Below, piece by piece: positions 40,401-51,961 of a DNA stretch of 64,000 nt (the stretch's first letter is position 1; each line of letters begins with the position of its first letter). The DNA is from Aquila chrysaetos chrysaetos (lineage: Eukaryota; Chordata; Aves; Accipitriformes; Accipitridae): contig NC_044027.1 of NCBI RefSeq assembly GCF_900496995.4, forward strand, positions 9,944,743-10,008,742. The letters are read 5' to 3'. The position numbers and the translations under genes are program-made. Below the pieces are notes generated by a model that was not told the DNA's origin, did no database searches, and saw only the letters and a program-made list of their open reading frames with translations.

Positions 40401-43400
40401 AATAGATCACTGTTAATCCTCAGAGTTTTTTTGCAGCATTGCCATACCACCAGATCCTGCTAATTCATTGAAAATGGCACTGAAAACTGCTGACACAGAG
40501 ATTTGTGAGTGGTGGAGCCCTAGCCTCAGTGCTGGGCTTTCTGGTGTGTTTTCTTCCTCTCTCTATACCTTCTGTGTTACAGAAAGGTTTATCTTGGCAG
40601 CATTAACCATATCAGAGCACTGGAAGTTGTTCCTGCTGTGTTTGCATGCATGCAAATCTGGCGTGAGTGAGTTGCTGCTTTGAAGGGGAGCTTGGAGCCT
40701 GCTGGGGACTGTGCTCCTTTGCTACTGTACGGCAGCTCTGCTTGGCTGAAGTGCTGCTTGGTAGCAGGAGAGTTCTCGTTTGAGCAAAACTAAGCTGAGC
40801 TAAATGCCAAGTTGTTCCCCGGCAGGTCTGTCTGTGCATGCTGGCAGGTGGCTCCTCTGGCTGTTGGCTACTCCCTCTGAGGCACCTGTGTCTGCTGCAG
40901 GGATGGCATGAGCAAATGTGTGCGTTTACCCTCATTTGCTGCAGTTTGTAATCCCATGTATTAGCTTAATCCACCAGAGACTGAGTTGGGAGTCCTCAAG
41001 CTGCAGTGGCCCGGCATTGCCTGGAGTGCCCTGGCACTGACAAAATTAATGCTTCCCACCTGACATCTCTCATACAGCCTCCTGCGAGCTAGAAGAGCTC
41101 TGACCTTCTTGCTTACATCTAATATTCCATTTTCTGGGCTGCAAAGGTGGACGAGGAGAGACAGAGGAAGGCAGGGGTGAGCAGGGTGCTGGCTGTCAGG
41201 ACTGCAGTGAGAGTGACAGTTCTCTCAGTAGCTGGGGAATTGGTATCCTGTAACACAGCACAGAGGCAGGGCTGCCTGTTTCTCTACCTGAAAGTGCAAA
41301 ACACGAACCTGCTGCTTTCCTGCTCTCTGCCTGGAGAGCCTCGAGAGGAGACTACCCAAGCGGCATCAGCAGCACTGGTATCAGTCTAACTCAGCACCTT
41401 TGGAGGAGCTCGCCTTCCCCGGGGGAGAGGGAGGGCTGATTTTAGGCAGCAGGAAGACTATATTGCTACAAGCAATGGCAGGGGAACCAGCAGGCACCAG
41501 GTACTTTTCTGTACTACATGATTTGGCCAGCACGGTTAATGCATCACTCGCTAAGTAGCCAGAGAGAAACTGCCATATGGCCCGGCCTGCTGTTCCTCTA
41601 CTAGAAGAACCAAAAAATATGTGTACTCCAAAGGCGCAGCTTGTTCCCACTCTAGCATCTGTGTGTGCAGCAGGAGGGAGCAGAGCCACTGCCATCTGCT
41701 TGGCAGGTACTGGCTGGGAGAGCCTGAGGTTGGGGCAGGAGCCCCGTTTCGGCCGCTCCCCAGCTCCTGCATCTGGGGTGCAGGGACACCTTCCAGGCTC
41801 CTCGTTGTGGCTACGGAGCAAATAGCATCCTCCTCTTTGGGGGATGGAGGGAGCCATACACAGAATATTCATATTCTTCGCCCTAGTCTAGCCATGGATA
41901 AAGCCTGGCAAGGCAGAGGTGTGTTTTACTGCACACTGCGGTTGCCTGGCCCTGCAGCCTGCTGTGTGCTCAGACGTCTGGGCTGTCTCTCCCAACGCAC
42001 CAGAGCGTGAGATTTCACAGAGGTGAGTAATAAGGCTTGGCTGAGTCTGTCGTGTTTGTGCCTCAGTGACCAAGGCATCTCCCAACCCTCTTCTGGCTTT
42101 TCTCCAATGCCTTCCCCCACTGGCACCAACCTGGAGGTCCTGGCTTTGTTGTGGTGGCGGTCAGCCTGGTGGAGAGATGGCTGTGACCGCCTGTGGCTTC
42201 CAGCTCCCCCGGGATGGAGACACTGGGGCTGGAGGAGCCAACCTGGGAGGAGGCGGTCGGCAGATGTTCCTGCGGTGGCATTGGTTTGAATGTGCAGCCC
42301 AGGCAGATCTGGCCCCACCGGTACTGTGAGACTGGCCTGTTTGCATGGGCCACTGACTGAGAAAGCTGCAGAACAGCCCTGGGAAGCCCAGGCAGCATGC
42401 AGCAGGTAGGGCTCAGCGTCCTTGTTCGTGTGTGGCTGGTTCCTCCTGAACCCCAGCCCTGCCCTGCTCTCGTGCTGTAGCAGAGGCTGCCGGAGGACCT
42501 TTCGCAGCCCTCAGCTGGCTGCAGGCAGGGCAGGGTGTGGGCAGGCAGCTTCCCCTCAGTCTCAGAGGGATGATGGCTTTGAAGGACTGGTGACTTCCTC
42601 TGGCTGCTGGCTCCGCCTGGGCAGGGGTCCGGCAGCACCGGCCAGGGAAGCTGCACTGCTCAGAAGAGTCCAAACCCTTTCAGCACCTGAGCTGTGGCAG
42701 AGTAAGCTCCACTTGGATCATTTGTTTAACAGTGTAAATACAGACATGTGGTCATTTCACCCACATGCAGTTACGGTGGTGTCATGTTTTCCCATGCGGT
42801 TGTGCAGCCGCATGCTGGTTTGCAGTGAGCGTGGGGAAACCTTTGTGGATCAAAGCAGAGCTGTCTGTGGGGAGAGGACGGTGCATCCAGTGGCTGGGAG
42901 GGCTCAGGGGCATGGTCGGCTCAAGCTTTGCATGGGAACCCCATATAACCCTGGGGAAAACCCATTGATTTCTGTCCCTCCGCTGCACTTCAGTGTGACC
43001 ACAGATGCCCCGAGTGCTGTGGGACGGTGCTGCAGCACCAAGGTCTGTTGTGTCATGCAGGGCTGGGCTCGGGACTGTGCTCCCTGTTGCTGGTGATGCT
43101 CTGCAGGCTCTGATCACACAGGGGAGCCCCACCTGGGCCTGGCTGTGTCACCAGGTTACCTCCCCAGGGACCTGGCAGAGGATTCCACATCAGCCCTCTG
43201 GATCAAGGTGTTTTCTTTTTGCACTTGATGAGTCCTCCCAGGCCTCCTCCCCATCGGCTGGTACAAGTGAACAACCCCCCATCCCAGTGTGGAGCAGAGG
43301 GGAGAGGCTGAGCTGTGAAGGGGAGAGTCCATTTGCTTCTAGACAAATTTCAACTGGATTCAGGGAAATCTCCAAGGTCACTCTCCGCTTTGCACTGTAA

Positions 43401-46400
43401 GATGGCTCTTCTGCACTGTTCGCATGTTGTTGCTGCTCCTGCTGTCTGGGTTTGGTTTTTTTCCAGGCTGTCTGGGGCAGCAGCTCCTTTCCCTCCAGGA
43501 ATTATTAGGGAGGATGTTTCCAAAGGCTGTGCGGGGGCAGCTGATCTCTGCTGGCTCAGCTCCCACTAGAAGGAAAGGCTGCTGCAGGTATGGCCCCACA
43601 GCAGAACCCTGCTAATCCAGCTGCCTCTGCTGCCTAATGACTTTCTCAAGGTATTTTTAGCTGCACGTAAACTTCAGGAAAAGCTTTTTTGTGGCCGAGC
43701 ACACTGTGGCCTTTGTTCGGACTGCTGGGAACGGGGAGGTAATGGCTTGGTGCGGCTGCAGTGGCTTGCATAGCCCTTTTCCCTTGCAGTGTGTTTGCAA
43801 GCCGCTCAGGAGCATTGCAGCTTGCTGCGTGGGGCTGTCGGAGACCCCTTGAGCAATGCTGAAATCCTGCTGACCTACTCTCGCCTGTGCAGAGTCTGCA
43901 GCTTGCTTTGGCAAAGCTTCTGGTTCAGGAGCAGCTCGGAAAGGAGCTTTCAGAAAGGGCTGCTCCTCCTGGGTTTCTGCACGTAGGGGTGGCTGTCAGA
44001 GGAAACCATCTCATCTCTGCCTGCTGCCAACGACTATCTCTGTTGCCGTCAACTTGCAAGCGAAATTAGTGCACTAAATGTCTTGGATCTTTACTTGAAG
44101 CTCTCAGGGCTGGGGGGACAGGGGCAATGAGTGGCTTCCCATGAGCTTTGTGTCCCCTTTGCTGCTTGGATGCTGGAGTTGCACAGCAGATGCAGCTGGG
44201 CAGGTGGATCAGCTCTGCATGCTGTGTACGATGCTGCATCTTACCTGCAGTGATCTGGGGATCTATCCAAGGCATGTGTGTGGCTAGCGGGGCACGCGTT
44301 GCCCTGTCCTGCTGTCGTGGTGGCTGTGTGGGATGGGTGAGCACTGCAAGTGTCTCTTGAAGGGAGCTGAGGTGGCTTTTGCTGCTCTTTTCCACGCAAG
44401 AGGTACCTGGGTGTTGGCGCAAGATCAGACTGTGCCCTGCCTGTGCTCACGGGGTGGCTGGGACAAGGGAAGTTGCAGATTTTCCCCTTTATAGCAAAAC
44501 TTGTCAGCATTTGGAAATGGAAGCTCAGCCTTTAGGAGCAGAGTTGCCAGCTGGAGAATTTAAAAGTAGTTGCCACCTCCCTTCCCACTGTAAGGGGGGC
44601 TTTACTCACGACTTGCCAACTTTCCACCTGCCAAAGGCACCAGACACGTGGCAAAAGACCAAAATGGCTTTGTAATCCCAGGCAAGTTGGACATGGAGCT
44701 TCCGCTGTGTTCGTGCCAGAGGAGCTTCTACCAGGAGAGGCAAGCAGGAGCCTGGGGAGCAACTCAGTGTGGGGTTACTGCTAAATATCTGCCTCTCCTC
44801 CTGCCTGCAGCAGGAGGCAGGCAGGACCCGAGCTTGCCTTCGGTCTCTGCTGCCTCGTTGCTCTGCCAGGCGCTCTGGATCGTGCTCATGCTTTCACAGG
44901 AGTCTTCCGTCTTGGTAAGGATCATCTGTTTTTCTTCATCTTATTTTTATTAACCCATGTCTCTAAAATAGCTCTGGCACTGAACTCCAACACCACTTCT
45001 GCTTTCCGTGCCAGCGGGCTTCGTGAAATGCCCACTCCGGGCTGCCGAGGGTGCCTGCAGCCGGGATTGGGGGTCCCCAGCCAGATGCAGGGCTGAGGGT
45101 GCTGCTGCCTGTTGTAGCCCCTCCACCAGCAACCTGCCCAAACAGCTTCTGTACTTGCAGTAAGGACAAGAAATGCAGGTGTTCAGCTGGAAGATGGGGC
45201 TCTGTGAGCAGCCAGCTGTTCATTAGCTGTGCTAGCAAATGAAGCTGCATGCAGTGGCATCTGCACCTGTGGGTAGGACCTGGGTGCTTGGTCCAGCCTG
45301 CTGGAAAATTCCCTGTACATGGAGGATCTCAGGGCTGGCATAAAGATGCTTCTCTCCCTTTGGGGGAAGGACAGTGTGGGCTGGAAGGAGCAGGTCTGAA
45401 AACAAGAGCCACTGCTAACTGCCTGCAGCATCTCTCTGCTTTATGGAGTGGAGAATAGAGCTCGCTGCATTTCCCTGGCTTCCTGCTCGGTGCAGGGCTG
45501 AGGTCTGGGCTCTCCTGGCTGTGAGCCAAGCACTGCCGCGATGCCCTCGGTCTGTGTGAGCTGCAACAGGGCATGACTTCAGTCTGGGGTAGCTGGTCTT
45601 GGAAGTCATCACTATGAAGGGCAGGAACGGTCTTTTCCAGCCCTTGTGGGCAGCTTGTTGCAGGCAGGAGCTGCAGGAGGGATTTGCAGGCTGCTCCCTG
45701 CCCCAGGTGGGGTCACAGCAAGTCTGAGTATGCTGTGAGCCAACAGGTCTCTGGGCGCTCGGGCTTGGTCTGAGCTGTCAGGGTGGTGTACGCTGACCTG
45801 TGGGCAGTTCTCATCTGGTGACTTACTGGGAGGCGGGACTACCCATGTAGAAACTGCATCAGTGCCACCAAGTCATGCGATGGCTCTGACAGCCGAATGA
45901 CATCCTCTGCGAGTGATGCTGGCCATGTGCATTGCTGGGAGAGTGTATTGCCTTGCTTGGTGCTGCTGTTGGGAGCAACCTTCAGGACCCCTGGTTTTCT
46001 GCAGGGGGATAGAAACTGTGAACATGAAGTGCTCGCAGGTTCACTTCCAGCCTGGCTTCCTGTTGGTGCACGTGAGCTGGGCAGGAGCTTGACGTAAATG
46101 ACTTATTGGATCATGCCGCCTGTAATGCAGAGGAGAGACTTGCACTTTGTGAAGTCTGTGAGCTCTTCCTAAGAGTCCTGGAAAGGTTGTGAAGTTTCAT
46201 GCTTCTAGTGGGAGACTGGAAATCACTGGCTGCCTGTTCATCTGGGGCTCTGCAGGTCAGACAGCTGGAAAGTCTCCAGGTCTTGGTGGAAACTCAGTGG
46301 CCACTACCCTCTGGGACTCCCATCTCCCTTCCTTCTGCATTGCAGTAACAGGATTTGCTCCCTCTCCCTTTCAGATGTAGCAAGTCCCCTTACTGCAATG

Positions 46401-49400
46401 CAGAAGCTGCATGGGAGAGTTCATGTATTCCAGTTCATCAATTTGCTTTCCAAAAGTAAGGATAATGGGTATAAGATCAACATTGAATGGTGCCCAATAA
46501 AAGGCAGAAACCCTTGGAGCAGCAAACAAGCACTGGGTTAGTTGAGTCATTCATATTAACCAGGCTTTACCCCGTAACCAACAAGTAAAGGCACCTGCTA
46601 CATCTCAAGCTACTGCCATTAACCGAGTGAGGCTTCCCAAGAAGGGAATAGGAGAAGCTGCCCAACATGTACATGTTCCTGTCCCAGCTCTGCAAGGCAT
46701 CAGGCCTGGCAGCGAAGGCAGTGACTGGCTTTGTGCCTCCACCTGGTGACAAGACCGGGTGTTGCATTTTAGCCTACATAATTCGGTTTTATTTGGGGGA
46801 CAGGGAGAGAAATCACCGGGGAGGTGTTCTGGGTGGGGTGATGGGAATGAGCAAATCTTGCTACTCTTTTTAAGGAAAAAGTGTATAAATAGACACCTCT
46901 TAGTTTTCTCCTTGCTTGCCTTTGTAGTGATACGTTATGGGATGCTTGTCATATTTATTCTGCCTGCCTTTGCACTGCAGGCAGGATGCACGCTAACTGG
47001 GGTGTCCTTAGGTCCCTGTGGGGTGGCTGAGCGAGCGGAGGGGCAGAGGTGCAGTTTTTCATAACGTGAAGGGTGCACCGAGTCAAACGCCAACCTCCCC
47101 TGCCTCCTACCTGGATCGCAGAGTTAGTGGGGGGGATTTACCCTTCTCTCTTCCCCACCTCCCCCTGTCACGTAATCCACTTAATCCCCTGACAATAGGA
47201 CTCTATTACTGTCAGCTCTGTGGAGCCAATATTGCTAACGGGCAAGCTGTCTTCTCTGTCTTGCATCAACAAAAGAACTAGCCGAATTTAGAGTCTTTGT
47301 ACCTTCAGCAATGCTCCTACAAAACAGAATAAACATAGCTTGATTTAATAGGTATACAGGTCTCCTCTTAGCACTGCCACTTTAAAAACAAAACCTCTCA
47401 TGTTTTCACGTATTTAACAAATGTGGATTAACTTTACTGCTTTTCTTACTGAAGGCAACTTTGGGAGCTGCCTGTTTTACTGGATCACACTGCGGGTCCA
47501 GTTCAGCCATCGCACTGCCCTGGGAGGGAATCCGGAATCTGGATGGGAGTGCCAGAGGGTGGATACGGTTGGGGAGTCTGAGTCTGTAGCTGTTGTTTTA
47601 GCTGTGCGCTGAGTCTTGGCTCTGGTCTGTGCCCTCAAGGCCACCGATGCAGAGCGGGATATGGCTGAAGAAAACCAGTGTTGAGGTTTTAACGTTGTAG
47701 AAATCTTTTCCTCAGCTCCTGTTGTCTAAGCAGCAAGGCTGAGGTATTGCAGGTCCCTTCTTGGCACCGGGGGGTGGATTTAGGCCTGGGAGATGGACCT
47801 CTGGTTCTAGCTCCTGAACACTGTGCAGTCTGCGTGGAGCTTGGTGTGTGGCTAAGGCTATAGCGGCTTGATGCCCACTAGACCTTACCATCCTCAGACA
47901 GTGCCTGTGCTTTCTTGCCTTCCCTGACTGGCTGTAGCCTACTTGAGGAAAGATAAACACACAGCATCCCTTCTCCATGCCCTGTGTCATTAGTCTGGGG
48001 CTAACCACTTGCTATGGCACTGGGATCCCTTAAACCCTGCCCCAAACTGCCTTATTTCCAGGGTATCTTAACATAGAACCAGTCGTGGGGAATGGAGACA
48101 TTTCCTGGCCCGAGGAGAGGTGGGTGGCAGCAGATGTTCCTCTTGACTCAAGCACTGCTCATTGGATCTGGAGTTGTCCAGTGGGCTGTAGGCAGCTGAA
48201 CAAGTTGTGTGATGTTCCCCAGGTGGTAGCCTCCCTCTCCAGAAGATCACGCTCCCTAGATCACACCATTCCAAGGCAATGGCCTCTCCCACTTACCTTT
48301 TACTCTTGTTTCCTGCAGGGGTCCTGACAGCTGGAGAGCACAACTTCCCCTTCCAGTTCCTGCTGCCAGGTATGATGCAGATAAATGGCTAAAAGGCACT
48401 TCTGTGTAAGCCTTGGCTTTTGCAGCCTGTCAAGCTGTGCTGAGCAGGACTTGGGCTGGATGGCAGAGGCAGGCTGGCATCTTGGCCCGGAGACACTCTA
48501 GGGAGTGTAAGGTCAGCCACAGACAGCAGAGAAGCTTAGACAAGCAGGTACCTTCTGCGTTGGTGCAAAGCCAGGTCTGAACTGTCACTGATGCCTCTCC
48601 AGGCATGACCCTGTGAGCTCTCTGGGCATGCGCAGGGGTCCTGGCCTGTGACTAGGCAGTTGTCCCGCACACAGTGTGCTCAGAGAGAAGATCTCTGCTC
48701 TTGCACCTGTGGCTGCAGAGGATCCCTTCTGTAAGGAGCTGGCAGCAAGGTCTCAAGTGACCTAAGTGTTCAGCCCCAGGTCTTTTTTGGGGGAATCCCC
48801 ATGTGCTCTATCTCTCAGGTACTTGCAGAACTCCTCAGGTAAAGAGGAAAGCTGTTTAAAGGGATTATACTTCCAGTTCAGAAACACTTGGCCTGACTCA
48901 GCTTTATGATAATTTTCTTTCTCTCTCGATTCCAGCCTCTGCTCCTACATCATTTGAAGGCCCTTTTGGCAAGGTCCTCCATCAGGTGAAAGCTGTGATA
49001 GACACACCTCGCTTCTCCAAGGACTACAAGTGCAACAAGATCTTCTACATTCTCTGCCCTCTCAACTTGAACGACATCCCTGACATTGAGGTAAGAGCAA
49101 GAAGCAGTGTGGCTGGGAAGTGCCAAGGCTTCAGCACTTGTCCTTGTCCTGTGCGCTGTCTGGGGAATAATTGTGTGGTTGGACAACTCTCTGACTGCAT
49201 GCCCTGACTGTGCAAGAGCAGGACAAGGACTCCTGATCTGTCCTGCCTTGCCATCAGTCCCTGTTCCAAGTGATTTTTGACTCTTCTGCATGTTGCTTTG
49301 AAAGACGTAGGTGAATTTTCAGCATGTAGAGAGAGGTGTTGGCCAATACCATCAGGTGCTTGTAGAGACCTGGGTTTGGGGAACTTGCTTTGGAAGGAAG

Positions 49401-51961
49401 AGCAACTAATAGGACAGCAAAACTGGGGGGATGGAGAAGTGAGACCTGTTGTCTGGGTAGTGCTGTGTTGCTGGTTCTTTGCATCCTCTTAGACCAGATA
49501 TTTCTATTTGCTTGTTTTGAATCTCTTGAGTGTTTTCCTGGAGGCTCTCTGACTCTCTTGAGCCAACCTCTCTGTCTCTCTGCTGTCCTGCAGCAGCCCA
49601 ACACTATGTCAATCACCAAGAAGTTCAACTACAAGCTTGTGAAAAGTGGCAACATTATCTTGACTGCCACCTCGGATCTGAAAGGGTACATCGTGGGGCA
49701 AGCAATCCAGCTCCGCACGGACATAGAGAACAAATCGGGCCGGGACACCGGGGCTGTGGTAGCCAGTCTGCTCCAGGTAAGCATCCAAAAGGGTGATTCT
49801 TTGGCTTGTACCAGTACTCCACCCCCCTGAGGCCTCTGTGAAACTGGGGGAGTTCTCACCATTGTGCATCTCGCTGTGTGTGGCTGGGAGGTGGCAGCGA
49901 AGAGTCCAGACCTCTGGCTAATGCCGTTTCTCTCTACCTTCCTGAGGAAAGAGGTGGTAGAACTTGTCTTGCTTATACCAACTCAGTCTATCATATAATA
50001 ATGGGTATTTCTGCTCTGTAATATGCACGTTAGGTTTGTGTTTGTGCTTCTTTGACAAAGCAGTTGGGTGATTTTGTGTCCTGACTTATATTTGTGGGAG
50101 ACAGAAGATCACCTGCAATCTTTCTGCTAGCTGTATTTTCTCCTGTCTGTACAGAAAGTGGCTTATAAATCCAAGCGCTGGATTTATGACCTGAGGACCA
50201 TTGCGGAGGTGGAAGGCTCGGGAGTGAAAGCCTGGAAACATGCAGAATGGAAGGAGCAGATCCTCGTTCCGGCACTGCCCCAGTCTATTCTGCAGGGCTG
50301 TAGCCTCATACATATTGACTACTACATCCAAGTGAGTACCTTGATGCTCTTGGGGAGCGGCAGTGGGCTGTGCTGCAACTTCTGTGCTCCCTTCTGGGTT
50401 GAGCTCAATTGCCGAACTCTGTAGCTGTGTGGTGCGGGTGGCCCTCGCATCAGGTGAACCTTCCCAGTGCAATGTATAATGAAAAGGATGCCACTATTTT
50501 TCCTTCTCTTCCAGGTTTCCCTCAAGTCGCCAGAGGTTTCAGTTACTCTCCCCATTTATATTGGTAACATTGCTGTGAACAGGGTGCCTCTGAGCCCCTC
50601 CCGGTCCATCCAGCACATACCGTCTGCAGTGGTACCCAGTGCCCCCCCGGAGGAAGAGGAGGCTGCCAGTGGTTATCACCCAATGGACAATGTCTCGATC
50701 CCCACCAAAAGCCATTCCCAGCAGCAGCCATTTAGCTATGCCCCAGGACTGAGCTTCCAGGAGATAAGGGTGGACTCGGAGCAGACAGGCTCCCCAAACC
50801 ATCCCACACTCTGCCTGTCGACGGGAGCCACTGTCCCTTACTATGCTGAGGGGAACGTGGTGCCCGTCCCCACGGCCAGCTCGCTCATTTTGCCTCCGGA
50901 GTACAGCACGTGGGGCTACCCATACGGTGAGCAGCCCCTTCCTGAGATCTAAATGGGCTGGCAGTGTGGTGGTAGATGTTTCCTACCACAAGAGTCTCTT
51001 CACTAGCTGTGAATTGGGTGGGAGTATAGGGATGTCAGCCTGCCAGGGGCTGATGTCAGAGGGGATCATGAGATCTCTCTGCCTGCTTTAGCCTCCAGAG
51101 GAGTCCCCTCTTACAGCTGTAAAAGCTGGCTGTCCATTCCCACGTCTATACCCGTGCCTGCCCTGGGCTCGTCGTGAGAGGATCTCCCTGTTCTTAATGA
51201 GCTTTCAGCCTCCCACTGATAGAAAAACTTCTTGGCTTGTGGTGAGGCTGGTGGGAGCAGAGCCAGGGAAATGATGTAACTGAAATCTTCTGTCTGACTT
51301 GGAGTGGGCCTGCAGCTGGTCTGAAGACACAGGCTGTGGGGGTGGGAGCTGAGAGACTGTCCAGGGTGGAAAAGCTTGGGGATATCCTAGCCTGCTGGAT
51401 TCCCGGGGCCGTGCTTGTCCCAGGCGGCTGGGCTGGCAGAGACCAGCGGTGTCCGTTAGCACAGACAGACTGTTAGCACGGTCCTACCCAAATAAACCCC
51501 TTTGTTAGCACTGGGGTAATGAGACACTTGATGTGTTGCTTCAGCCCTGGCTGGGGCACATGGAGCACAGGTCACCTGTGATCTGGACGTGTTGGAGTAC
51601 ACGAGAATGCTTGTGAAAAAAGGAGAAGAACAGAACAGGACTTCGAGGTGCTGATTTTAACCCCTGTAGGCATCAGGACAGGGGTGGGACTGGCTGGCTC
51701 AAATTCTGTGTGTGCACACACGAACCCCATGTATTTCAGCGGGGCAGGTTATAGGGTCCTGGAGAGAGAGTGCCTGCATGCATGATGTGTACATGTTGGC
51801 AGTTTGCTTTACTCTGCACCGAGTTACATAGCCTGGGGTGAAGGGAACCTCCGAAACACCCACCATAACTGCTCTTGCTCTTTCTTTCCCCCGCAGAGGC
51901 GCCTCCATCCTATGAGCAGAGCTGCAGCAGTGCCAACTCCAGCATCAGCAACGGCAACTAG
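16058..51961 (+). CDS. ARRDC1: ARRDC1, arrestin domain-containing protein 1 (eight coding exons, complete)
   Basis: Coding sequence joins 16058-16175, 34462-34572, 48319-48369, 48936-49090, 49594-49776, 50155-50331, 50515-50926 and 51897-51961: 1272 bases, 423 residues (human about 433). All introns are GT-AG and all phases agree. ARRDC1 is a plasma-membrane adaptor of the alpha-arrestin family. It recruits TSG101 (ESCRT-I) and NEDD4-family ubiquitin ligases and drives budding of ARRDC1-mediated microvesicles; it is also linked to receptor ubiquitination and Notch regulation. Seen here: N-terminal arrestin fold (about residues 5-150) with FEGPFGK, C-terminal arrestin fold (about 155-285), a PSAP late-domain motif at 306-309, and two PPxY motifs, PPEY at 392-395 and PPSY at 405-408. 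All partner-binding motifs are kept, so it should be functional. No signal peptide or membrane segment. The C-terminus after PPSY is Ser/Asn-rich and differs from human. Confidence 0.97.
16607..16623. repeat. C17 homopolymer followed by CA-rich sequence
   Basis: Seventeen C residues near the start of ARRDC1 intron 1, followed by about 45 bases of A/C-only sequence. Simple low-complexity DNA. Confidence 0.85.
33429..33466. repeat. 20-bp direct tandem duplication in intron 1
   Basis: TAGCTCTTCTGAAAGCCA occurs twice with a period of 20 bases. It looks like a simple recent slippage duplication, with no functional sign. Confidence 0.85.
34462..34572 (+). CDS. ARRDC1: ARRDC1 coding exon 2 (residues 40-76)
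   Basis: Acceptor AG at 34460-34461. The split codon gives Ala40, then IKVSCIGSCGVSNKINDTAW and VEEQYFN, ending LSLADK with one base of the next codon before GTAAGG. It aligns without gaps to the human segment RAIRVTCIGSCGVSNK. Part of the N-terminal arrestin fold. Confidence 0.96.
34573..48318 (+). other. ARRDC1: ARRDC1 intron 2 (13.7 kb)
   Basis: GTAAGG donor and TTTCCTGCAG acceptor. No nested coding gene, structured RNA or recognisable mobile element was seen. An AATAAA at about 46496 has no associated coding sequence. Together with intron 1 it makes up about 32 kb of the 36-kb gene. Confidence 0.85.
48319..48369 (+). CDS. ARRDC1: ARRDC1 coding exon 3 (residues 77-93)
   Basis: A small 51-base exon, phase 1 at both ends, reading GVLTAGEHNFPFQFLLP. 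It matches human GSLPAGEHSFPFQFLLP. Because the length is a multiple of three with matching phases, skipping it would keep the frame but remove a strand of the N-terminal arrestin fold. Confidence 0.96.
48936..49090 (+). CDS. ARRDC1: ARRDC1 coding exon 4 (residues 94-145)
   Basis: Split Ala94, then SAPTSFEGPFGK, KAVIDTPRFSKDYKC and YILCPLNLNDIPDIE, ending in phase 0 before GTAAGA. FEGPFG and the LNLN-IPDIE stretch are hallmarks of the alpha-arrestin N domain. Confidence 0.96.
49594..49776 (+). CDS. ARRDC1: ARRDC1 coding exon 5 (residues 146-206)
   Basis: Begins QPNTMSITKKFNYKLVKSG and ends VVASLLQ in phase 0 before GTAAGC. This is the start of the C-terminal arrestin fold. The acceptor is a tandem CAGCAG (49591-49596). 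The first CAG gives the residue Gln146 also found in human; the second would delete only that Gln. Confidence 0.95.
50155..50331 (+). CDS. ARRDC1: ARRDC1 coding exon 6 (residues 207-265)
   Basis: Reads KVAYKSKRWIYDLRTIAEVE, GSGVKAWKHAEW and SLIHIDYYIQ, phase 0 at both ends, before GTGAGT. It aligns gap-free to human. Its length (177) is a multiple of three. Confidence 0.96.
50515..50926 (+). CDS. ARRDC1: ARRDC1 coding exon 7 (residues 266-402; PSAP and PPEY motifs)
   Basis: Completes the C-terminal arrestin fold (VSLKSPEVSVTLPIYIGNIA), then enters the unstructured tail. PSAP at 306-309 is the TSG101-binding late-domain motif, followed by an acidic patch EEEEAA. Further on come KSHSQQQPF, STGATVPYYAEG and PPEY at 392-395, a NEDD4 WW-domain ligand. 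The tail between PSAP and PPEY is less conserved than the arrestin folds. Ends in phase 1 before GTGAGC. Confidence 0.96.
51897..51961 (+). CDS. ARRDC1: ARRDC1 coding exon 8 (residues 403-423; PPSY motif, stop)
   Basis: Acceptor CCCCCGCAG, then split Glu403, APPSYEQSC and a short Ser/Asn tail to TAG at 51959-51961. PPSY (405-408) is the second WW-domain ligand, 13 residues after the first. The last 11 residues do not resemble the human end. Confidence 0.96.

Noticed and set aside
51490-51497. AATAAA motif in ARRDC1 intron 7 as an early poly(A) site
   Set aside because: The real last exon with the conserved PPSY motif follows downstream with good splice sites, so this is probably an unused motif. 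It could give a truncated isoform, but nothing supports that here.
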